A program made the translations under genes and the position numbers. A model generated the notes under the pieces. It had not been told where the DNA came from, searched no databases, and was given only the letters and a program-made list of their open reading frames with translations. DNA of 64,000 bases. It comes from Clostridium_AD frigoriphilum. Lineage in GTDB: Bacteria; Bacillota; Clostridia; Clostridiales; Clostridiaceae. Below, in pieces: positions 24,682 through 33,954 of the stretch. Positions within the stretch are counted from its first letter, which is position 1; the number at the start of each line of letters is the position of its first letter. Where the stretch lies: the NCBI RefSeq assembly GCF_036541405.1, contig NZ_JAZHFS010000018.1:38492-102491 (forward strand), in the 5' to 3' direction.

Positions 24682-25455
24682 TTATAGTTTTAATAATTTA
24701 TAACTTAAATCTATTGTATTATCATTCGTAGAGGAACTATATATAGTTACAATACCCTTTGTCTTCTTTTCATTTAAGAGATTATTACGAGTAAGTTGTC
24801 TTTTTAGTTGATTCACAGTGCCTATACTTCCATCAATTATAATAGTTTTTTCTCCAACGATCTTAATTAATTCTTTTTTTATAAATGGATAATGAGTGCA
24901 CCCAAGTACTATAGCTGCTACATCTAAATGACTAAACTCTTTTAACTTTCCTTTTAAGTACTCATTAATTTCATCGCCATCTATAATTCCATTTTCGATA
25001 AGCTCAACTAGGCCCGCACAAGGCAAGGGTATTATATCGACTTCTTTATTGTACAACTTCATTAAATTATCAAACTTTTTTTCAGTTAAAGTCATCGGCG
25101 TTGCCATAATAATTACACTTTTACCCCTGCTAACTTCTACAGCAGGCTTTAGTGCTGGCTCTATACCAATTATAGGTATATCTTTATATTGCCTTCTAAG
25201 TGCATCAATAGCCGCACTAGTAGCAGTATTACAAGCAATCACTACTACTTTTACGCCTTTCTCCAAAAGAAAATCTACCGCTTTAAAAGTTAATTTTCTA
25301 ACCTCATTTACATTTTTAGTTCCATAGGGTGCATTTAATGAGTCTCCAAAATAAACAAAATTTTCATTTGGAAGCACTTTTAAAGATTCTTTTAACACAC
25401 TTATTCCGCCTACTCCTGAATCAAAAAATCCTATCGGTCTTTCTCTATTATTCAC
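24682..25455 (-). CDS. murI: Glutamate racemase
   Basis: MurI interconverts L- and D-glutamate for the second residue of the peptidoglycan stem peptide. The 257 residues match family length. Visible: GFFDSGVGGISVLKE (~9-23) with the substrate-binding Asp/Ser, the first catalytic cysteine in VVIACNTATSA (~72-82) and the second in VLGCTHYPFI (~183-192). GGTGATAA precedes the ATG. Single-gene unit; cofactor-independent two-base mechanism is known for the family. Confidence 0.97.
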   Translation of the reverse strand: MNNRERPIGFFDSGVGGISVLKESLKVLPNENFVYFGDSLNAPYGTKNVNEVRKLTFKAVDFLLEKGVKVVVIACNTATSAAIDALRRQYKDIPIIGIEPALKPAVEVSRGKSVIIMATPMTLTEKKFDNLMKLYNKEVDIIPLPCAGLVELIENGIIDGDEINEYLKGKLKEFSHLDVAAIVLGCTHYPFIKKELIKIVGEKTIIIDGSIGTVNQLKRQLTRNNLLNEKKTKGIVTIYSSSTNDNTIDLSYKLLKL

Positions 25456-25626
25456 ATTATCACCACCATATTAAAATTAACAATTTTATAATCTATAATT
25501 TATAACAAATCAAATATATTTATTTGTGTACAAGCATTTATTAGTCACATATACGCATTCTCATAAATAATATGTTATTGAGTCTACCCATTTAATTTAA
25601 ATTATACCATAAAAGGAGGAAGTGTT

Positions 25627-25923
25627 ATGCCTTCAGGCCCTAATTTATACAAAATTAAAGATTCAATAAGCAACGGAATCGAGGTTTTATCAAACAAATC
25701 TGAAGATTTTATTGAAATATCCAAACTTAAATATAAACTCCATTCTGAAGAAAATAATATGGATAATCTCTATCGAGATCTTGGAAAAGAATTATATTCA
25801 ATTTTCAAAAGTAATAGTCGTATTGATTCGTCTTTATTAGATTACTGTAATGCCTTAAAAAAAATAGAAAATCGTATAAAGAATCTTGATAAAGAAATTA
25901 ACAAAGTAAATAGAAGTAAATAA
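25627..25923 (+). CDS. Small coiled-coil protein, unknown function
   Basis: The 98-residue protein has AAAGGAGGAAG directly before its ATG. It is almost entirely helical with heptad-like repeats: DFIEISKLKYKLHSEENNMD (~27-46) and NALKKIENRIKNLDKEINKV (~75-94). There is no membrane segment, and one cysteine. It resembles short clostridial proteins with a conserved 'ISKLKYKLHSEEN' helix but has no assigned role. It forms a single-gene unit closed by the hairpin at 25945-25973. Confidence 0.7.
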   Translation: MPSGPNLYKIKDSISNGIEVLSNKSEDFIEISKLKYKLHSEENNMDNLYRDLGKELYSIFKSNSRIDSSLLDYCNALKKIENRIKNLDKEINKVNRSK

Positions 25924-25944
25924 ATGATATAAAAGCATATTAAA

Positions 25945-25973
25945 CTGCACCCTACCTAGAAGGCAAGGTGCAG
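25945..25973. terminator. Terminator-like hairpin between convergent units
   Basis: CTGCACC / GGTGCAG stem with partly paired 15-base interior. It lies between the small coiled-coil gene and the convergent histidine kinase gene and may serve either. Confidence 0.65.
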
Positions 25974-25998
25974 CTAGCTTATATTTAAAACTCCTAAT

Positions 25999-27462
25999 CT
26001 ATATATTATCTATGCTCTTATTTAATTTTATTATAAACTTGCAACCCTTATTTATATCCTGCACTAAAGTTATACTTCCTCCATGTTTTTCAATTATTGC
26101 TTTTGATATTGCAAGACCAAGCCCTGTACCACCATTCCTAGAATTTCTCGTAGTATCTACACGAACAAAAGGTTCAAAAATGTTTCCTTGAAATTCCTTA
26201 GGTATTCCTACTCCATTGTCCTCAATAATAATTGAAGCAACATTATTATCTAATAAAAGCTTGATACTAATAGTAATACCTGGGCTATTGTATTTAATGC
26301 TATTTAATAAAATATTACTTAATGCTCTATCTAAGTTCTTTCTATCAAATAGAATTTCCACTTCATCTTCCGTGATATTAAATTCATATAAAACGCCTTT
26401 TTGCTCCATAATTGGAACATATCCTGCAATGAGTTCTCGTAAAAACTCACCTATATCATGATTGCTTACATCTAATTTATATTCTGTACTTTCAACACGT
26501 GAAAATTCAAAGAGATCTTGAATTAGGTCGTTTGCTCGCCTGCTATTGTTGTTAATAACTTTTAATAATTTATTTCTATCCTCTATTTCAATATCATCAT
26601 TCTCTAATAAGAATTCTGAATATCCGAGTATACTTGTTAATGGATTTTTTAAATCATGCGATATATCAAGGATCATCCTTTTCCTATTATGCTCTGCCTT
26701 CTCCTTTAACAACTTCTCCTCTTGTATCTTTTCTGCCATTAAATTAAATGCGTCCTTTAATTGCCCAATTTCATTTAAAGAGTTAATTTCAACCCTTGTC
26801 GAATATTCTCCATTTTTTACAGTGTTAACACCCTTTAAAAGTTTTTTTAATGGTTTTACAAACATCATTGATGTTAGTTTAGAATAAAGTACCATTGTAG
26901 ATAATAAAAATATAAATATTATAAATGGAAATATTGTTAAAAAAGTAAATCCATTATTCTTACGTTTACTAACCTCTTCCAATTGCTGCTTATGTTCGAA
27001 GCCCCATGTATAAGCATCAAATATACTGTTCGGCATAGCTGTAATTAGGATAAACTCTTTCTTCGTGCCATATTTACTAGAATAAAAATAACCATCCTTT
27101 AAATTGTTAGTAATCATATCTTGATAATACTTTTGTGGGTATTTAAATCCCACTTTATGCTTACTACCATTTTCCATAACGATAACTAAATTTTTATCAA
27201 GCACTTCAACATAGCCCTTATGTTTTATAAAATTTGTTACGTTTATATCTTTATAATTTTGCTTTATAATATACTCAGCGGTTGCTTTATCTGTTGGAAG
27301 ATCCACATAATTAGCAGAAAAATAAACCAATAAAGTTACCATTGTTAGCATAAATATTGCAATTATAATAATTAGAAATATAATATAATTTTTAAATAAT
27401 TGAGTAGCCATTTTCTTGCTCTTAAAGTAAAGTCCTATTTTTTTTAACTTTTTTCTATTCAT
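25999..27462 (-). CDS. Sensor histidine kinase
   Basis: The 487-residue protein has a membrane helix at ~24-50, an extracytoplasmic sensor of about 120 residues, a second helix at ~172-197, then HAMP (~198-250). HisKA has the phospho-acceptor in ISHDLKNPLTSILGYSEFLL (~267-286). The ATPase domain has the N box NILLNSIKYN (~386), G1 DNGVGIPKEF (~417) and G2 GGTGLGLAISKAI (~444). It starts inside the response regulator gene's end (8-base overlap), so the pair is translationally coupled. The adjacent ABC exporter operon suggests a shared stress or drug response. Confidence 0.93.
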   Translation of the reverse strand: MNRKKLKKIGLYFKSKKMATQLFKNYIIFLIIIIAIFMLTMVTLLVYFSANYVDLPTDKATAEYIIKQNYKDINVTNFIKHKGYVEVLDKNLVIVMENGSKHKVGFKYPQKYYQDMITNNLKDGYFYSSKYGTKKEFILITAMPNSIFDAYTWGFEHKQQLEEVSKRKNNGFTFLTIFPFIIFIFLLSTMVLYSKLTSMMFVKPLKKLLKGVNTVKNGEYSTRVEINSLNEIGQLKDAFNLMAEKIQEEKLLKEKAEHNRKRMILDISHDLKNPLTSILGYSEFLLENDDIEIEDRNKLLKVINNNSRRANDLIQDLFEFSRVESTEYKLDVSNHDIGEFLRELIAGYVPIMEQKGVLYEFNITEDEVEILFDRKNLDRALSNILLNSIKYNSPGITISIKLLLDNNVASIIIEDNGVGIPKEFQGNIFEPFVRVDTTRNSRNGGTGLGLAISKAIIEKHGGSITLVQDINKGCKFIIKLNKSIDNI

Positions 27463-28147
27463 TATGCTGTAACTCCATTTTATATCCTATACACCTTATT
27501 GTTTTTAAATATTTTGGATTTTTAGGGTCTTCTTCAATCTTTTCCCTAATATGGCTTATGTGTACCATGATAGTGTTTGAGTCCCCGTAATATGGATTAC
27601 ACCATACTATTTCATATAACTGTTTTTTAGTGTATACCTTCCCTGGATTCTCTAAAATAAACTCTAATAACCTATATTCCTTTGGATTTAAAGCTAAAGG
27701 AATATTATTTTTATAAATACAACAACTATCCTTGTCTAGCATTAACTCTCCAACAACTATTGCAGTTTTATGAGTTTTATTAGAATATTTATAATACCTT
27801 CTGAGCTGAGCCTTAACCCGTGCAATTATTTCAATAGGACTAAATGGTTTTATTACATAATCATCCGCCCCTAGTCCTAGTCCTAGTATTTTATCTGCCT
27901 CTTCTTCCCTTGCAGTTATAAAAATTACTGGAATTTCACTAGTTTCTCTAATCTTTTTAAGAACTTTAAATCCATCAATTTTCGGAATCATAACATCAAG
28001 TAGTGCAATGTCTATATCTTTATTTTCAAATATATTTAAAGCTTGAAGACCATCTTCTGCCGTAAAAATCTTATATCCTTCTTTTGATAAATGAATTTCT
28101 AGCAATTCTCTTATATCTTGTTCATCCTCTACAATTAAAATATTCAT
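27455..28147 (-). CDS. OmpR/PhoB-family response regulator
   Basis: The 230-residue protein has a receiver domain (1-~120) with acidic pair EDEQD (~7-11), phospho-acceptor in ALLDVMIPKIDGF (Asp ~51) and switch residues VIFITA and KPFSP. The C-terminal winged helix (~130-226) contains LNPKEYRLLEFILENPGKVY and VHISHIREKIEEDPKNPKYL, standard for the OmpR class. Partner of the overlapping histidine kinase. AAGGGAGGG lies before the ATG. A candidate promoter with a 10-bp palindrome is in the short gap upstream. Confidence 0.94.
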   Translation of the reverse strand: MNILIVEDEQDIRELLEIHLSKEGYKIFTAEDGLQALNIFENKDIDIALLDVMIPKIDGFKVLKKIRETSEIPVIFITAREEEADKILGLGLGADDYVIKPFSPIEIIARVKAQLRRYYKYSNKTHKTAIVVGELMLDKDSCCIYKNNIPLALNPKEYRLLEFILENPGKVYTKKQLYEIVWCNPYYGDSNTIMVHISHIREKIEEDPKNPKYLKTIRCIGYKMELQHNE

Positions 28148-28161
28148 TATGTATCCCTCCC

Positions 28162-28201
28162 ATCTTTATACATTGTAACCCCAAAGTTAACTTCAACTCA
28201 A
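28162..28201 (-). promoter_or_regulatory. Candidate promoter with palindrome before the two-component pair
   Basis: On the minus strand TTGAGT and TACAAT are separated by 18 bases; the spacer holds the palindrome AAGTTAACTT (28184-28193). The position, in the 77-base gap between the ABC operon and the response regulator gene, fits autoregulation. Confidence 0.45.
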
Positions 28202-28224
28202 ATAAAATATTTAATCATATAATA

Positions 28225-29901
28225 CTACCCGGCAACAATACTCTGTTGCTCTTCTTCACCCATTCTAAAAACTCTGTCCGCGTTTTCAATAGTTGAGAGC
28301 CTATGCGCAATGATTATAGTTGTTCTGGTCTTTCCATATTCATCTATAGTACTTTTAATAAGTCTTTCCGACTCCGAATCAAGGGCTGATGTGGCTTCAT
28401 CTAATAAAAGTATAGGCGCATTTTTAATGATAGCCCTTGCAATAGCTATTCTCTGACATTGTCCACCGGACAGTCTTATGCCTCTTTCACCAACAAATGT
28501 CTCATATCCTTGTGGCTGCTGCCTTATAAAAGTGTCTGCATTTGCTGCTCGTGCTGCTGCAAATATTTCTTCATCCGTGGCATCTTCTCTTCCATATCTA
28601 ATATTCTCCATAATCGTAGTGTTAAAAAGTGTCGCTTCCTGTGGCACATAAGCAATCATATCACGGATTTCACTCAAAATCATATCAGAAAGGTTCTTTC
28701 CACCGATAGATATCCCTCCGGAATTGATTTTATAAAATCCAAGTAAAAGCTTTGCAACAGAGCTCTTTCCACTTCCGCTTTCCCCAATAATTGCTAGTGT
28801 TTCGCCTTCTTTTACGGAAAGGTTAAAATCCTTTAGCACCAATTTATCTTGCGTATATCCAAAGTTAACCTGATAAAATTGAATATATTCTGCTTGATTA
28901 ATGTGCTCGGCTTCCCATTTTAAAGGTTCTTCTTCTATGTCAAGAAAATCGTATATTCTCTCTGTTCCTGCAAGACTATTGTAAAACATCGGATAATACT
29001 GACCAAACTCTCTAAAATTTGCATCGAGAGCTGTTTGTAAAGTCATTATTGCAAGGATATTACCATATGTAGTAAGTCCCTGTTTTACCATTATTGTTCC
29101 AAGCAAAAGAAAGACCAATATATTCAACATAGATATAAAAAAATTATAGGAAGTTAGCAACGCTGTTATTTTACTATTTTTCAGACTAAGCCTAGAAACT
29201 TCACTGTTATCTTTCTTAAACTTCTCTCTCATACTGCCGGCAAGTTGATACATTTTTATTATTGACATGCCGCCTACAATATTTCCTATGGTAACTGTCA
29301 TATTACTCATTTGTTTCTGAATTTCCTTAGTTGTTGCTTTGAGCTTTTTAGCTATGTAGGTATTCGCAGTAAGTGTAATTAGGTTCAATGTTAATATTAT
29401 AAGTGTAATTCTGTAATCAAATACGAACATAGGAATCAAATAGATCACTATGGTTGCAAGCGAAGCTACCGTACGTCTAAAGTGTCTCATGAAAATTACA
29501 GCTACCACCCATGTATCATTTTCAAAGATAGACAATACCTCACCGCTATGTCTCTTTTCATAATAATTCACATCTATTTTATTAAACTTCTCATACACAG
29601 CCTTATTCAAGTTACAATGACCATATTTTGCCCTGCCATTAAACATAAATGTAAACACAGGAAGCAACAACACCATTAAGATCATATAAATCACAAGCAT
29701 AGCAATCATTTTAAAAATGAACCACATACTCTCTGGTGCACCAATATCAAGTAGCATCTTTAAAAGATACGATTCTAACAATGCACTACTTGATTGTAAC
29801 AGTATCATTCCTATTATACCCGTAAAATACACAAAGTAATGGCCTTTTAGAAACACGAAAGTATTCTTCAAATCTTTATACAATTCATGCATCTTGCTCA
29901 C
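28225..29901 (-). CDS. ABC exporter half-transporter (subunit 2), shortened C-terminus
   Basis: The 558-residue protein has an N-terminal six-helix ABC transmembrane domain (~20-310) and a nucleotide-binding domain with Walker A GESGSGKSS (~373), signature LSGGQCQR (~472), Walker B LLLDEATSALD (~491) and H-loop IIAHRLST (~527). It ends soon after the H-loop (ADRVFRMGEEEQQSIVAG), about 20-25 residues shorter than usual: the common 'G-x-I-x-E-x-G-T-H-x-x-L' tail is missing. Its start overlaps the preceding exporter gene by 17 bases, so the two form a probable heterodimer. Substrate unknown; drug, lipid or peptide export is typical. Confidence 0.92.
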   Translation of the reverse strand: MSKMHELYKDLKNTFVFLKGHYFVYFTGIIGMILLQSSSALLESYLLKMLLDIGAPESMWFIFKMIAMLVIYMILMVLLLPVFTFMFNGRAKYGHCNLNKAVYEKFNKIDVNYYEKRHSGEVLSIFENDTWVVAVIFMRHFRRTVASLATIVIYLIPMFVFDYRITLIILTLNLITLTANTYIAKKLKATTKEIQKQMSNMTVTIGNIVGGMSIIKMYQLAGSMREKFKKDNSEVSRLSLKNSKITALLTSYNFFISMLNILVFLLLGTIMVKQGLTTYGNILAIMTLQTALDANFREFGQYYPMFYNSLAGTERIYDFLDIEEEPLKWEAEHINQAEYIQFYQVNFGYTQDKLVLKDFNLSVKEGETLAIIGESGSGKSSVAKLLLGFYKINSGGISIGGKNLSDMILSEIRDMIAYVPQEATLFNTTIMENIRYGREDATDEEIFAAARAANADTFIRQQPQGYETFVGERGIRLSGGQCQRIAIARAIIKNAPILLLDEATSALDSESERLIKSTIDEYGKTRTTIIIAHRLSTIENADRVFRMGEEEQQSIVAG

Positions 29902-31615
29902 CTGTATTACCTAAGACTTGATTGCTATAGAGCATAGTATATACCCCCTTCTTTTCTAATAGACCTTCATGTGTTCCATTTTCAGCTATAATGCCATGGC
30001 TTAATACATATATTTCATCTGCATTAATGATCGTTGATAAGCGGTGCGCTATGAGAATGACTGTTTTTCTTTCACTATAATTTTCGATGGCCTTTTGGAT
30101 TAGCTTTTCTGATTCTACATCAAGGGCTGATGTCATTTCATCTAGCAAAAATATAGGTGCATCCTTTAAAAAAGCACGTGCAATGGCGATGCGCTGTTTC
30201 TGACCTCCTGAAATATTAGTTCCTCTTTCAGATAAAACCGTCTGATATCCCTCTGGCATACTCATTATAAAATCATGGGCATAGGCTTTTTCAGCCGCTT
30301 GTATTATTTCATTAAATGAAGCGTCAGGCTTACCATAGGCAATATTTTGAGCAACTGTCCCTTCAAAAAGATATGTTTCTTGCGCTACATAGGAAATATT
30401 CTTTCTTGCCTTCTCAATGTCCCACTCCATTATATTCTTACCAAATAAACGTACTTCGCCTTGGGTAGTTGTATGAAATCCCAATAACAACTTAAATAAA
30501 GTACTCTTACCGCTTCCACTGGAGCCGACAAGTGCAACTGTTTTTCCTTTTGGTATAACCAAACTTATATCATTGAGTACATTGTCTGACGTTTTATTAT
30601 CTTTACCATAGGAAAAAGAGACGTTATGAAGTTCAAATGCTATCTCCCTTTCAAAAGCTTCTCCTGTTCCAAAGGCTTCTTCGCTAAGTTCCACAATTTC
30701 CATCACTCTGTCCACAGAAACCATGGCTTCTTTAAACTCGGTTACATATCTTGTAAGTTCTGAAAGGGGTTTTGATACATTCTGTAGCAACAAGATAAAA
30801 GCTACCATTTCACCATTTGTAATATTGCCCTTATAAGCATTATAAAACCCTAACATTATGGAAACAAACATAGGTGCTGACCTAATGACATATTTATAAG
30901 GTCCTGCTTTGACCACTAACTTCTCATAAGCTACAAAATATGAAGTTGCCTGTTCCATATTTTCATCAAAATATTTTTTACGTCTTCCTCTAAGGTTATA
31001 TGCTTTCTCAATTTTAATACCATTTACAGTGTCTTGTGCGATTCCCATAACCTCATCCATCTTCTTGCTGAACTTTTCCATTGTATCATAAGTAGGTGCT
31101 GCCACCTTCTTAGCAACTGCCACTGCAACAGGTATACATAGAGCACTTACAAGTGTCATTGTAATATTAAGTGTTAAAAGATATATAAAACAGCAGACAA
31201 AAACAATCATGTTGCTTAAAAATTCTGGCAATCCTCCAGACATATAATCGGCTACGCTACTCATATCATGAAGTATTCTATTGTTGACACTGCCTGAAGA
31301 TTCATTTTCAAAATACTCATATTTGCTGTTTATTAGCTTATCATTGGTTATATTTCTAAGCTTCTCTATCAGTCCAATTGAAAACTTAGAGCTAATAATC
31401 ACCCCACTATAGCTTAGTCCAACTCCAAAAACCGTTATAATTACAAATTGAACAAATATTCCAAGCATCTTTCCCTCCCCAATGCCATGGTCCACTGCAT
31501 TTTTTGCAAAATTACTAACTATGATTGTTATAGCTGCAATCCCTATATTCATTAGGAGTTGCAGTATAAACAACGCTTTCTTATCTGACAGCTTCCATAT
31601 CTTTAATATATTCAT
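29885..31615 (-). CDS. ABC exporter half-transporter (subunit 1)
   Basis: The 576-residue protein has six membrane helices (~15-300) followed by an ATPase domain: Walker A GSSGSGKST (~367), signature ISGGQKQRIAIARA (~467), Walker B IFLLDEMTSALD (~488) and H-loop LIAHRLST (~525). Unlike the partner, it has the normal tail GIIAENGTHEGLLEKKGVY. It is first in a two-gene operon with the shortened exporter subunit (17-base overlap). The pair is somewhat richer in G and C than its flanks by eye, which could mean acquisition. The two-component pair lies 77 bases downstream on the same strand. Confidence 0.93.
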   Translation of the reverse strand: MNILKIWKLSDKKALFILQLLMNIGIAAITIIVSNFAKNAVDHGIGEGKMLGIFVQFVIITVFGVGLSYSGVIISSKFSIGLIEKLRNITNDKLINSKYEYFENESSGSVNNRILHDMSSVADYMSGGLPEFLSNMIVFVCCFIYLLTLNITMTLVSALCIPVAVAVAKKVAAPTYDTMEKFSKKMDEVMGIAQDTVNGIKIEKAYNLRGRRKKYFDENMEQATSYFVAYEKLVVKAGPYKYVIRSAPMFVSIMLGFYNAYKGNITNGEMVAFILLLQNVSKPLSELTRYVTEFKEAMVSVDRVMEIVELSEEAFGTGEAFEREIAFELHNVSFSYGKDNKTSDNVLNDISLVIPKGKTVALVGSSGSGKSTLFKLLLGFHTTTQGEVRLFGKNIMEWDIEKARKNISYVAQETYLFEGTVAQNIAYGKPDASFNEIIQAAEKAYAHDFIMSMPEGYQTVLSERGTNISGGQKQRIAIARAFLKDAPIFLLDEMTSALDVESEKLIQKAIENYSERKTVILIAHRLSTIINADEIYVLSHGIIAENGTHEGLLEKKGVYTMLYSNQVLGNTGEQDA

Positions 31616-31668
31616 TCCCTAATACCCCCCCTGGTTAGTAAAACATAATTTATTTGTTTATTGTTTAC

Positions 31669-31686
31669 CTATATGTAAAGCTTTAC
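31669..31686. promoter_or_regulatory. Palindrome GTAAAGCTTTAC upstream of the exporter operon
   Basis: A perfect 12-bp palindrome at 31675-31686, 60 bases before the exporter start. An adjacent TTTACCTATATGTAAA forms an overlapping second dyad. These alternating TTTAC/GTAAA half-sites look like an operator. Confidence 0.5.
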
Positions 31687-31755
31687 TTGGGAAACTGCAT
31701 TTACTTATGTACTGTTCACTCTATAATTATCTGGTGATGTTCTTACACTATTTTA

Positions 31756-31822
31756 AGCTTACATTATTAAAGAAACCCAATATGATTTTACTTCATATTA
31801 GGATTCTTTAATAATGTAAGCT
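31756..31822. repeat. 67-bp near-perfect inverted repeat (long hairpin)
   Basis: The arms AGCTTACATTATTAAAGAA and TTCTTTAATAATGTAAGCT pair perfectly, and pairing continues inward with two mismatches to AATATGA / TCATATT around a short loop. No T-run follows on either strand, so it differs from the terminators here. It is probably a small palindromic repeat. The remainder of the 31616-31964 gap holds the operator-like dyads and nothing coding. Confidence 0.75.
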
Positions 31823-31964
31823 CTTTTAGGCATTCTATACTTATTCTATCATTTTTTACATCTATATACAATATTTACGATTTTTAAACCTAATTAATTA
31901 TTATAATAGTTTTGTAAAATAAAAAATACATCCTCATTAACATGATTCTAATAAGAAGACATAT

Positions 31965-32444
31965 TTACTTATGATACGGTTCCCCACTTATTATTCTAAA
32001 TCCTCTGTAAATCTGTTCAAGTAGCATAACTCTAAATAACTGATGTGGGAAAGTCATCTTCGAAAAACACAATTTATAATTGGACCTTTCTAAAACACCT
32101 TTAGACAAACCTAATGATCCGCCAATTACAAAAACTATATTACTAACACCTCTTACCCCTAAATCCATTATGTAATTTGAAAATTCCTCTGAGGACACCA
32201 TATTCCCCCTTAATTCTAGAGCAATAACAAACATATTATCCTTTATATTCTTAAGTATAGCCTCTCCTTCTTTTACTTTTATTAATGTCTCTTCTTTTCC
32301 AGAAGCATTATCTGGAGTTTTCTCATCACTTAACTCAATTATATTAAGTTTACAATATCTAGATAATCTTTTTGTGTATTCATCTATGGCACTTCTTAGG
32401 TATTTCTCTTTTATTTTCCCTACACATATTATAGTTATGCTCAT
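31965..32444 (-). CDS. rlmH: 23S rRNA (pseudouridine1915-N3)-methyltransferase
   Basis: The 159-residue SPOUT-class protein matches RlmH: MSITIICVGKIKEKYLRSAI (1-20), SAM-binding knot region VFVIGGSLGLSKGV (~103-116), FSKMTFPHQL (~127-136) and the C-terminal GEPYHK (154-159). RlmH methylates pseudouridine 1915 in helix 69 of 23S rRNA. AGGGAGATTTAAA precedes the ATG. The order murA - walJ - ... - rlmH resembles the walJ-htrA-rlmH neighbourhood of other Firmicutes. Confidence 0.97.
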   Translation of the reverse strand: MSITIICVGKIKEKYLRSAIDEYTKRLSRYCKLNIIELSDEKTPDNASGKEETLIKVKEGEAILKNIKDNMFVIALELRGNMVSSEEFSNYIMDLGVRGVSNIVFVIGGSLGLSKGVLERSNYKLCFSKMTFPHQLFRVMLLEQIYRGFRIISGEPYHK

Positions 32445-32622
32445 TTTAAATCTCCCTTAGTTTACTTATATAGCAATTGTCATACATATAACACACTACT
32501 ATTATATGCTCAAATCTCTCCTTTTATAAAACACATATGTGATTTTTAGCAATTCTAAAATATTTTAAGTTTTTGATACTTCAGCCCTGATAAGTTCTGC
32601 CTAATAATCATAGACAAATAAA

Positions 32623-32663
32623 AAAGCAATAAACCTTGTCCCAAAGGCAAAGTTTATTACTTT
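32623..32663 (-). terminator. Terminator after the SEC-C protein gene
   Basis: Minus strand AAAGTAATAAACTTTG pairs with CAAGGTTTATTGCTTT and runs into TTTT; 38 bases past the stop. Confidence 0.8.
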
Positions 32664-32701
32664 AATTAGTTTATTTCTTATTTTCTTATATAATTACTAA
32701 A

Positions 32702-33199
32702 TTATTTTCCACAACATTTCTTATATTTCTTTCCGCTTCCACAAGGACATGCATCATTTCTTCCAACTTTATCATTATTAACTACCATTTTAGAATCTCT
32801 ATATGATCTTTGAATTTCTTTTCTCTTTTCCTTTGAAAAAATCCCTTCCCATTGTGGAAGTTCATATAAATAATCTGCTTTTGCATCCAACATATTAAAA
32901 TAAAGTTTTTCAAAATCTACTTTGAAATTAACTTTTGTGTCACTTTCAGTTTCTTCTAATTGTACAGGTTCTAAAAGACTATCATTTATTCCATCAGTAA
33001 ACCCCATAAAATATATGTTAGATACTTCAAATTGTTTAGCAAGTTCTTCCATTGTACCCTCGACCTTATCTGTATGGTTTGCTAATAATTTAGTGTAAAT
33101 ACGTCTTTCGATTTCGCCATAGTCATGCCAAAACGCAGCTTCTCCTCTACGTTTAACATAATCAACCACCATATCTGTCCATTCTTTATATAAACTCAT
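32702..33199 (-). CDS. SEC-C metal-binding motif protein
   Basis: The 165-residue protein ends in the zinc-binding SEC-C motif RNDACPCGSGKKYKKCCGK (residues ~147-165; Cys-x-Cys...Cys-Cys), known from the SecA C-terminus where it contacts SecB and ribosomes. The helical N-terminal part (LYKEWTDMVVDYVKRRGEAA; FWHDYGEIERRIYTKLL) is a separate domain with no known catalytic residues. Role unknown; SEC-C proteins often associate with translation or secretion. Single-gene unit. Confidence 0.85.
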   Translation of the reverse strand: MSLYKEWTDMVVDYVKRRGEAAFWHDYGEIERRIYTKLLANHTDKVEGTMEELAKQFEVSNIYFMGFTDGINDSLLEPVQLEETESDTKVNFKVDFEKLYFNMLDAKADYLYELPQWEGIFSKEKRKEIQRSYRDSKMVVNNDKVGRNDACPCGSGKKYKKCCGK

Positions 33200-33324
33200 C
33201 CTCTATTCTCCTTCAAATCATAATATATTTATTATATCTCTTTATTATAATAAATACTTCACTAATATTCAACATATATGCTTAATCTTCACAAATTAAT
33301 ATATTTGTTCGTTTTTTTTACTAT

Positions 33325-33888
33325 TTATTTCTTTAATAGCGTTAATCCTTCTTTACTAAAAGGCTTAGATACATCAAAATTTCCACCTATAGTATCAATA
33401 TCATTATTCTCAAGTGTCAGTTTGATTTTTTTTATAGACGACAATTGAGTTAATGATGCTGCTATACTTTGAAGGCAACTTTTTTCTTTCGCCTCTGACA
33501 TATTTATTTTAGCTTCTTTGCTTAAATTCACATAAGCAATATTATCTTTAATTGAAAAACTAAGTAGTCTAGTTTCTTTAGGAAGTACTGGTTTCAACTC
33601 ACTTTTTACAGTAGGTCCTTTTATAAGTTCCTGAATTATAGTCTCACCAATGAGCTCTTCCTTATTAACAATTCTCTCATCTTTAACTACTTTCACTGTA
33701 GATCCATCTTTAGTACCATCAAAATAAATACCCAATTGAATAAAGCCATCTTTTTCTAGAGGTAGTTTTAGATTTTCAAGTTTTTCTTTATTGGTGACGC
33801 TTTTCTCATCTTTTTCTTCACACCCTGAAAATGCCATTGTTGACGCAACTAGAATAGAACATACTAATATTTTGATTGCTTTTTTCAT
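33325..33888 (-). CDS. GerMN-domain lipoprotein
   Basis: The 187-residue protein has a lipoprotein signal KKAIKILVCSILVASTMA ending in the lipobox AFSGC (Cys23). The rest is a GerMN domain (~45-165): LGIYFDGTKDGSTVKVVKDE, ETIIQELIKGPT (~82-93) and SFSIKDNIAYVNLSKEA (~111-127). In Bacillus, GerM acts in spore formation/germination, but GerMN domains also occur in wall-associated lipoproteins. It lies 66 bases downstream of walJ on the same strand. AGGAGAGG precedes the ATG. Confidence 0.87.
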   Translation of the reverse strand: MKKAIKILVCSILVASTMAFSGCEEKDEKSVTNKEKLENLKLPLEKDGFIQLGIYFDGTKDGSTVKVVKDERIVNKEELIGETIIQELIKGPTVKSELKPVLPKETRLLSFSIKDNIAYVNLSKEAKINMSEAKEKSCLQSIAASLTQLSSIKKIKLTLENNDIDTIGGNFDVSKPFSKEGLTLLKK

Positions 33889-33954
33889 ATTTGACCTCTC
33901 CTTTAATAATTCACTAAAGTATTGAATCTACTGAGGTAGTACTATCTATTTTTC

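Noticed and set aside
28225..28310. Frameshift explanation for the short exporter C-terminus
   Set aside because: No other frame continues with the usual tail; the reading ends with its own stop, so it is treated as a natural variant.
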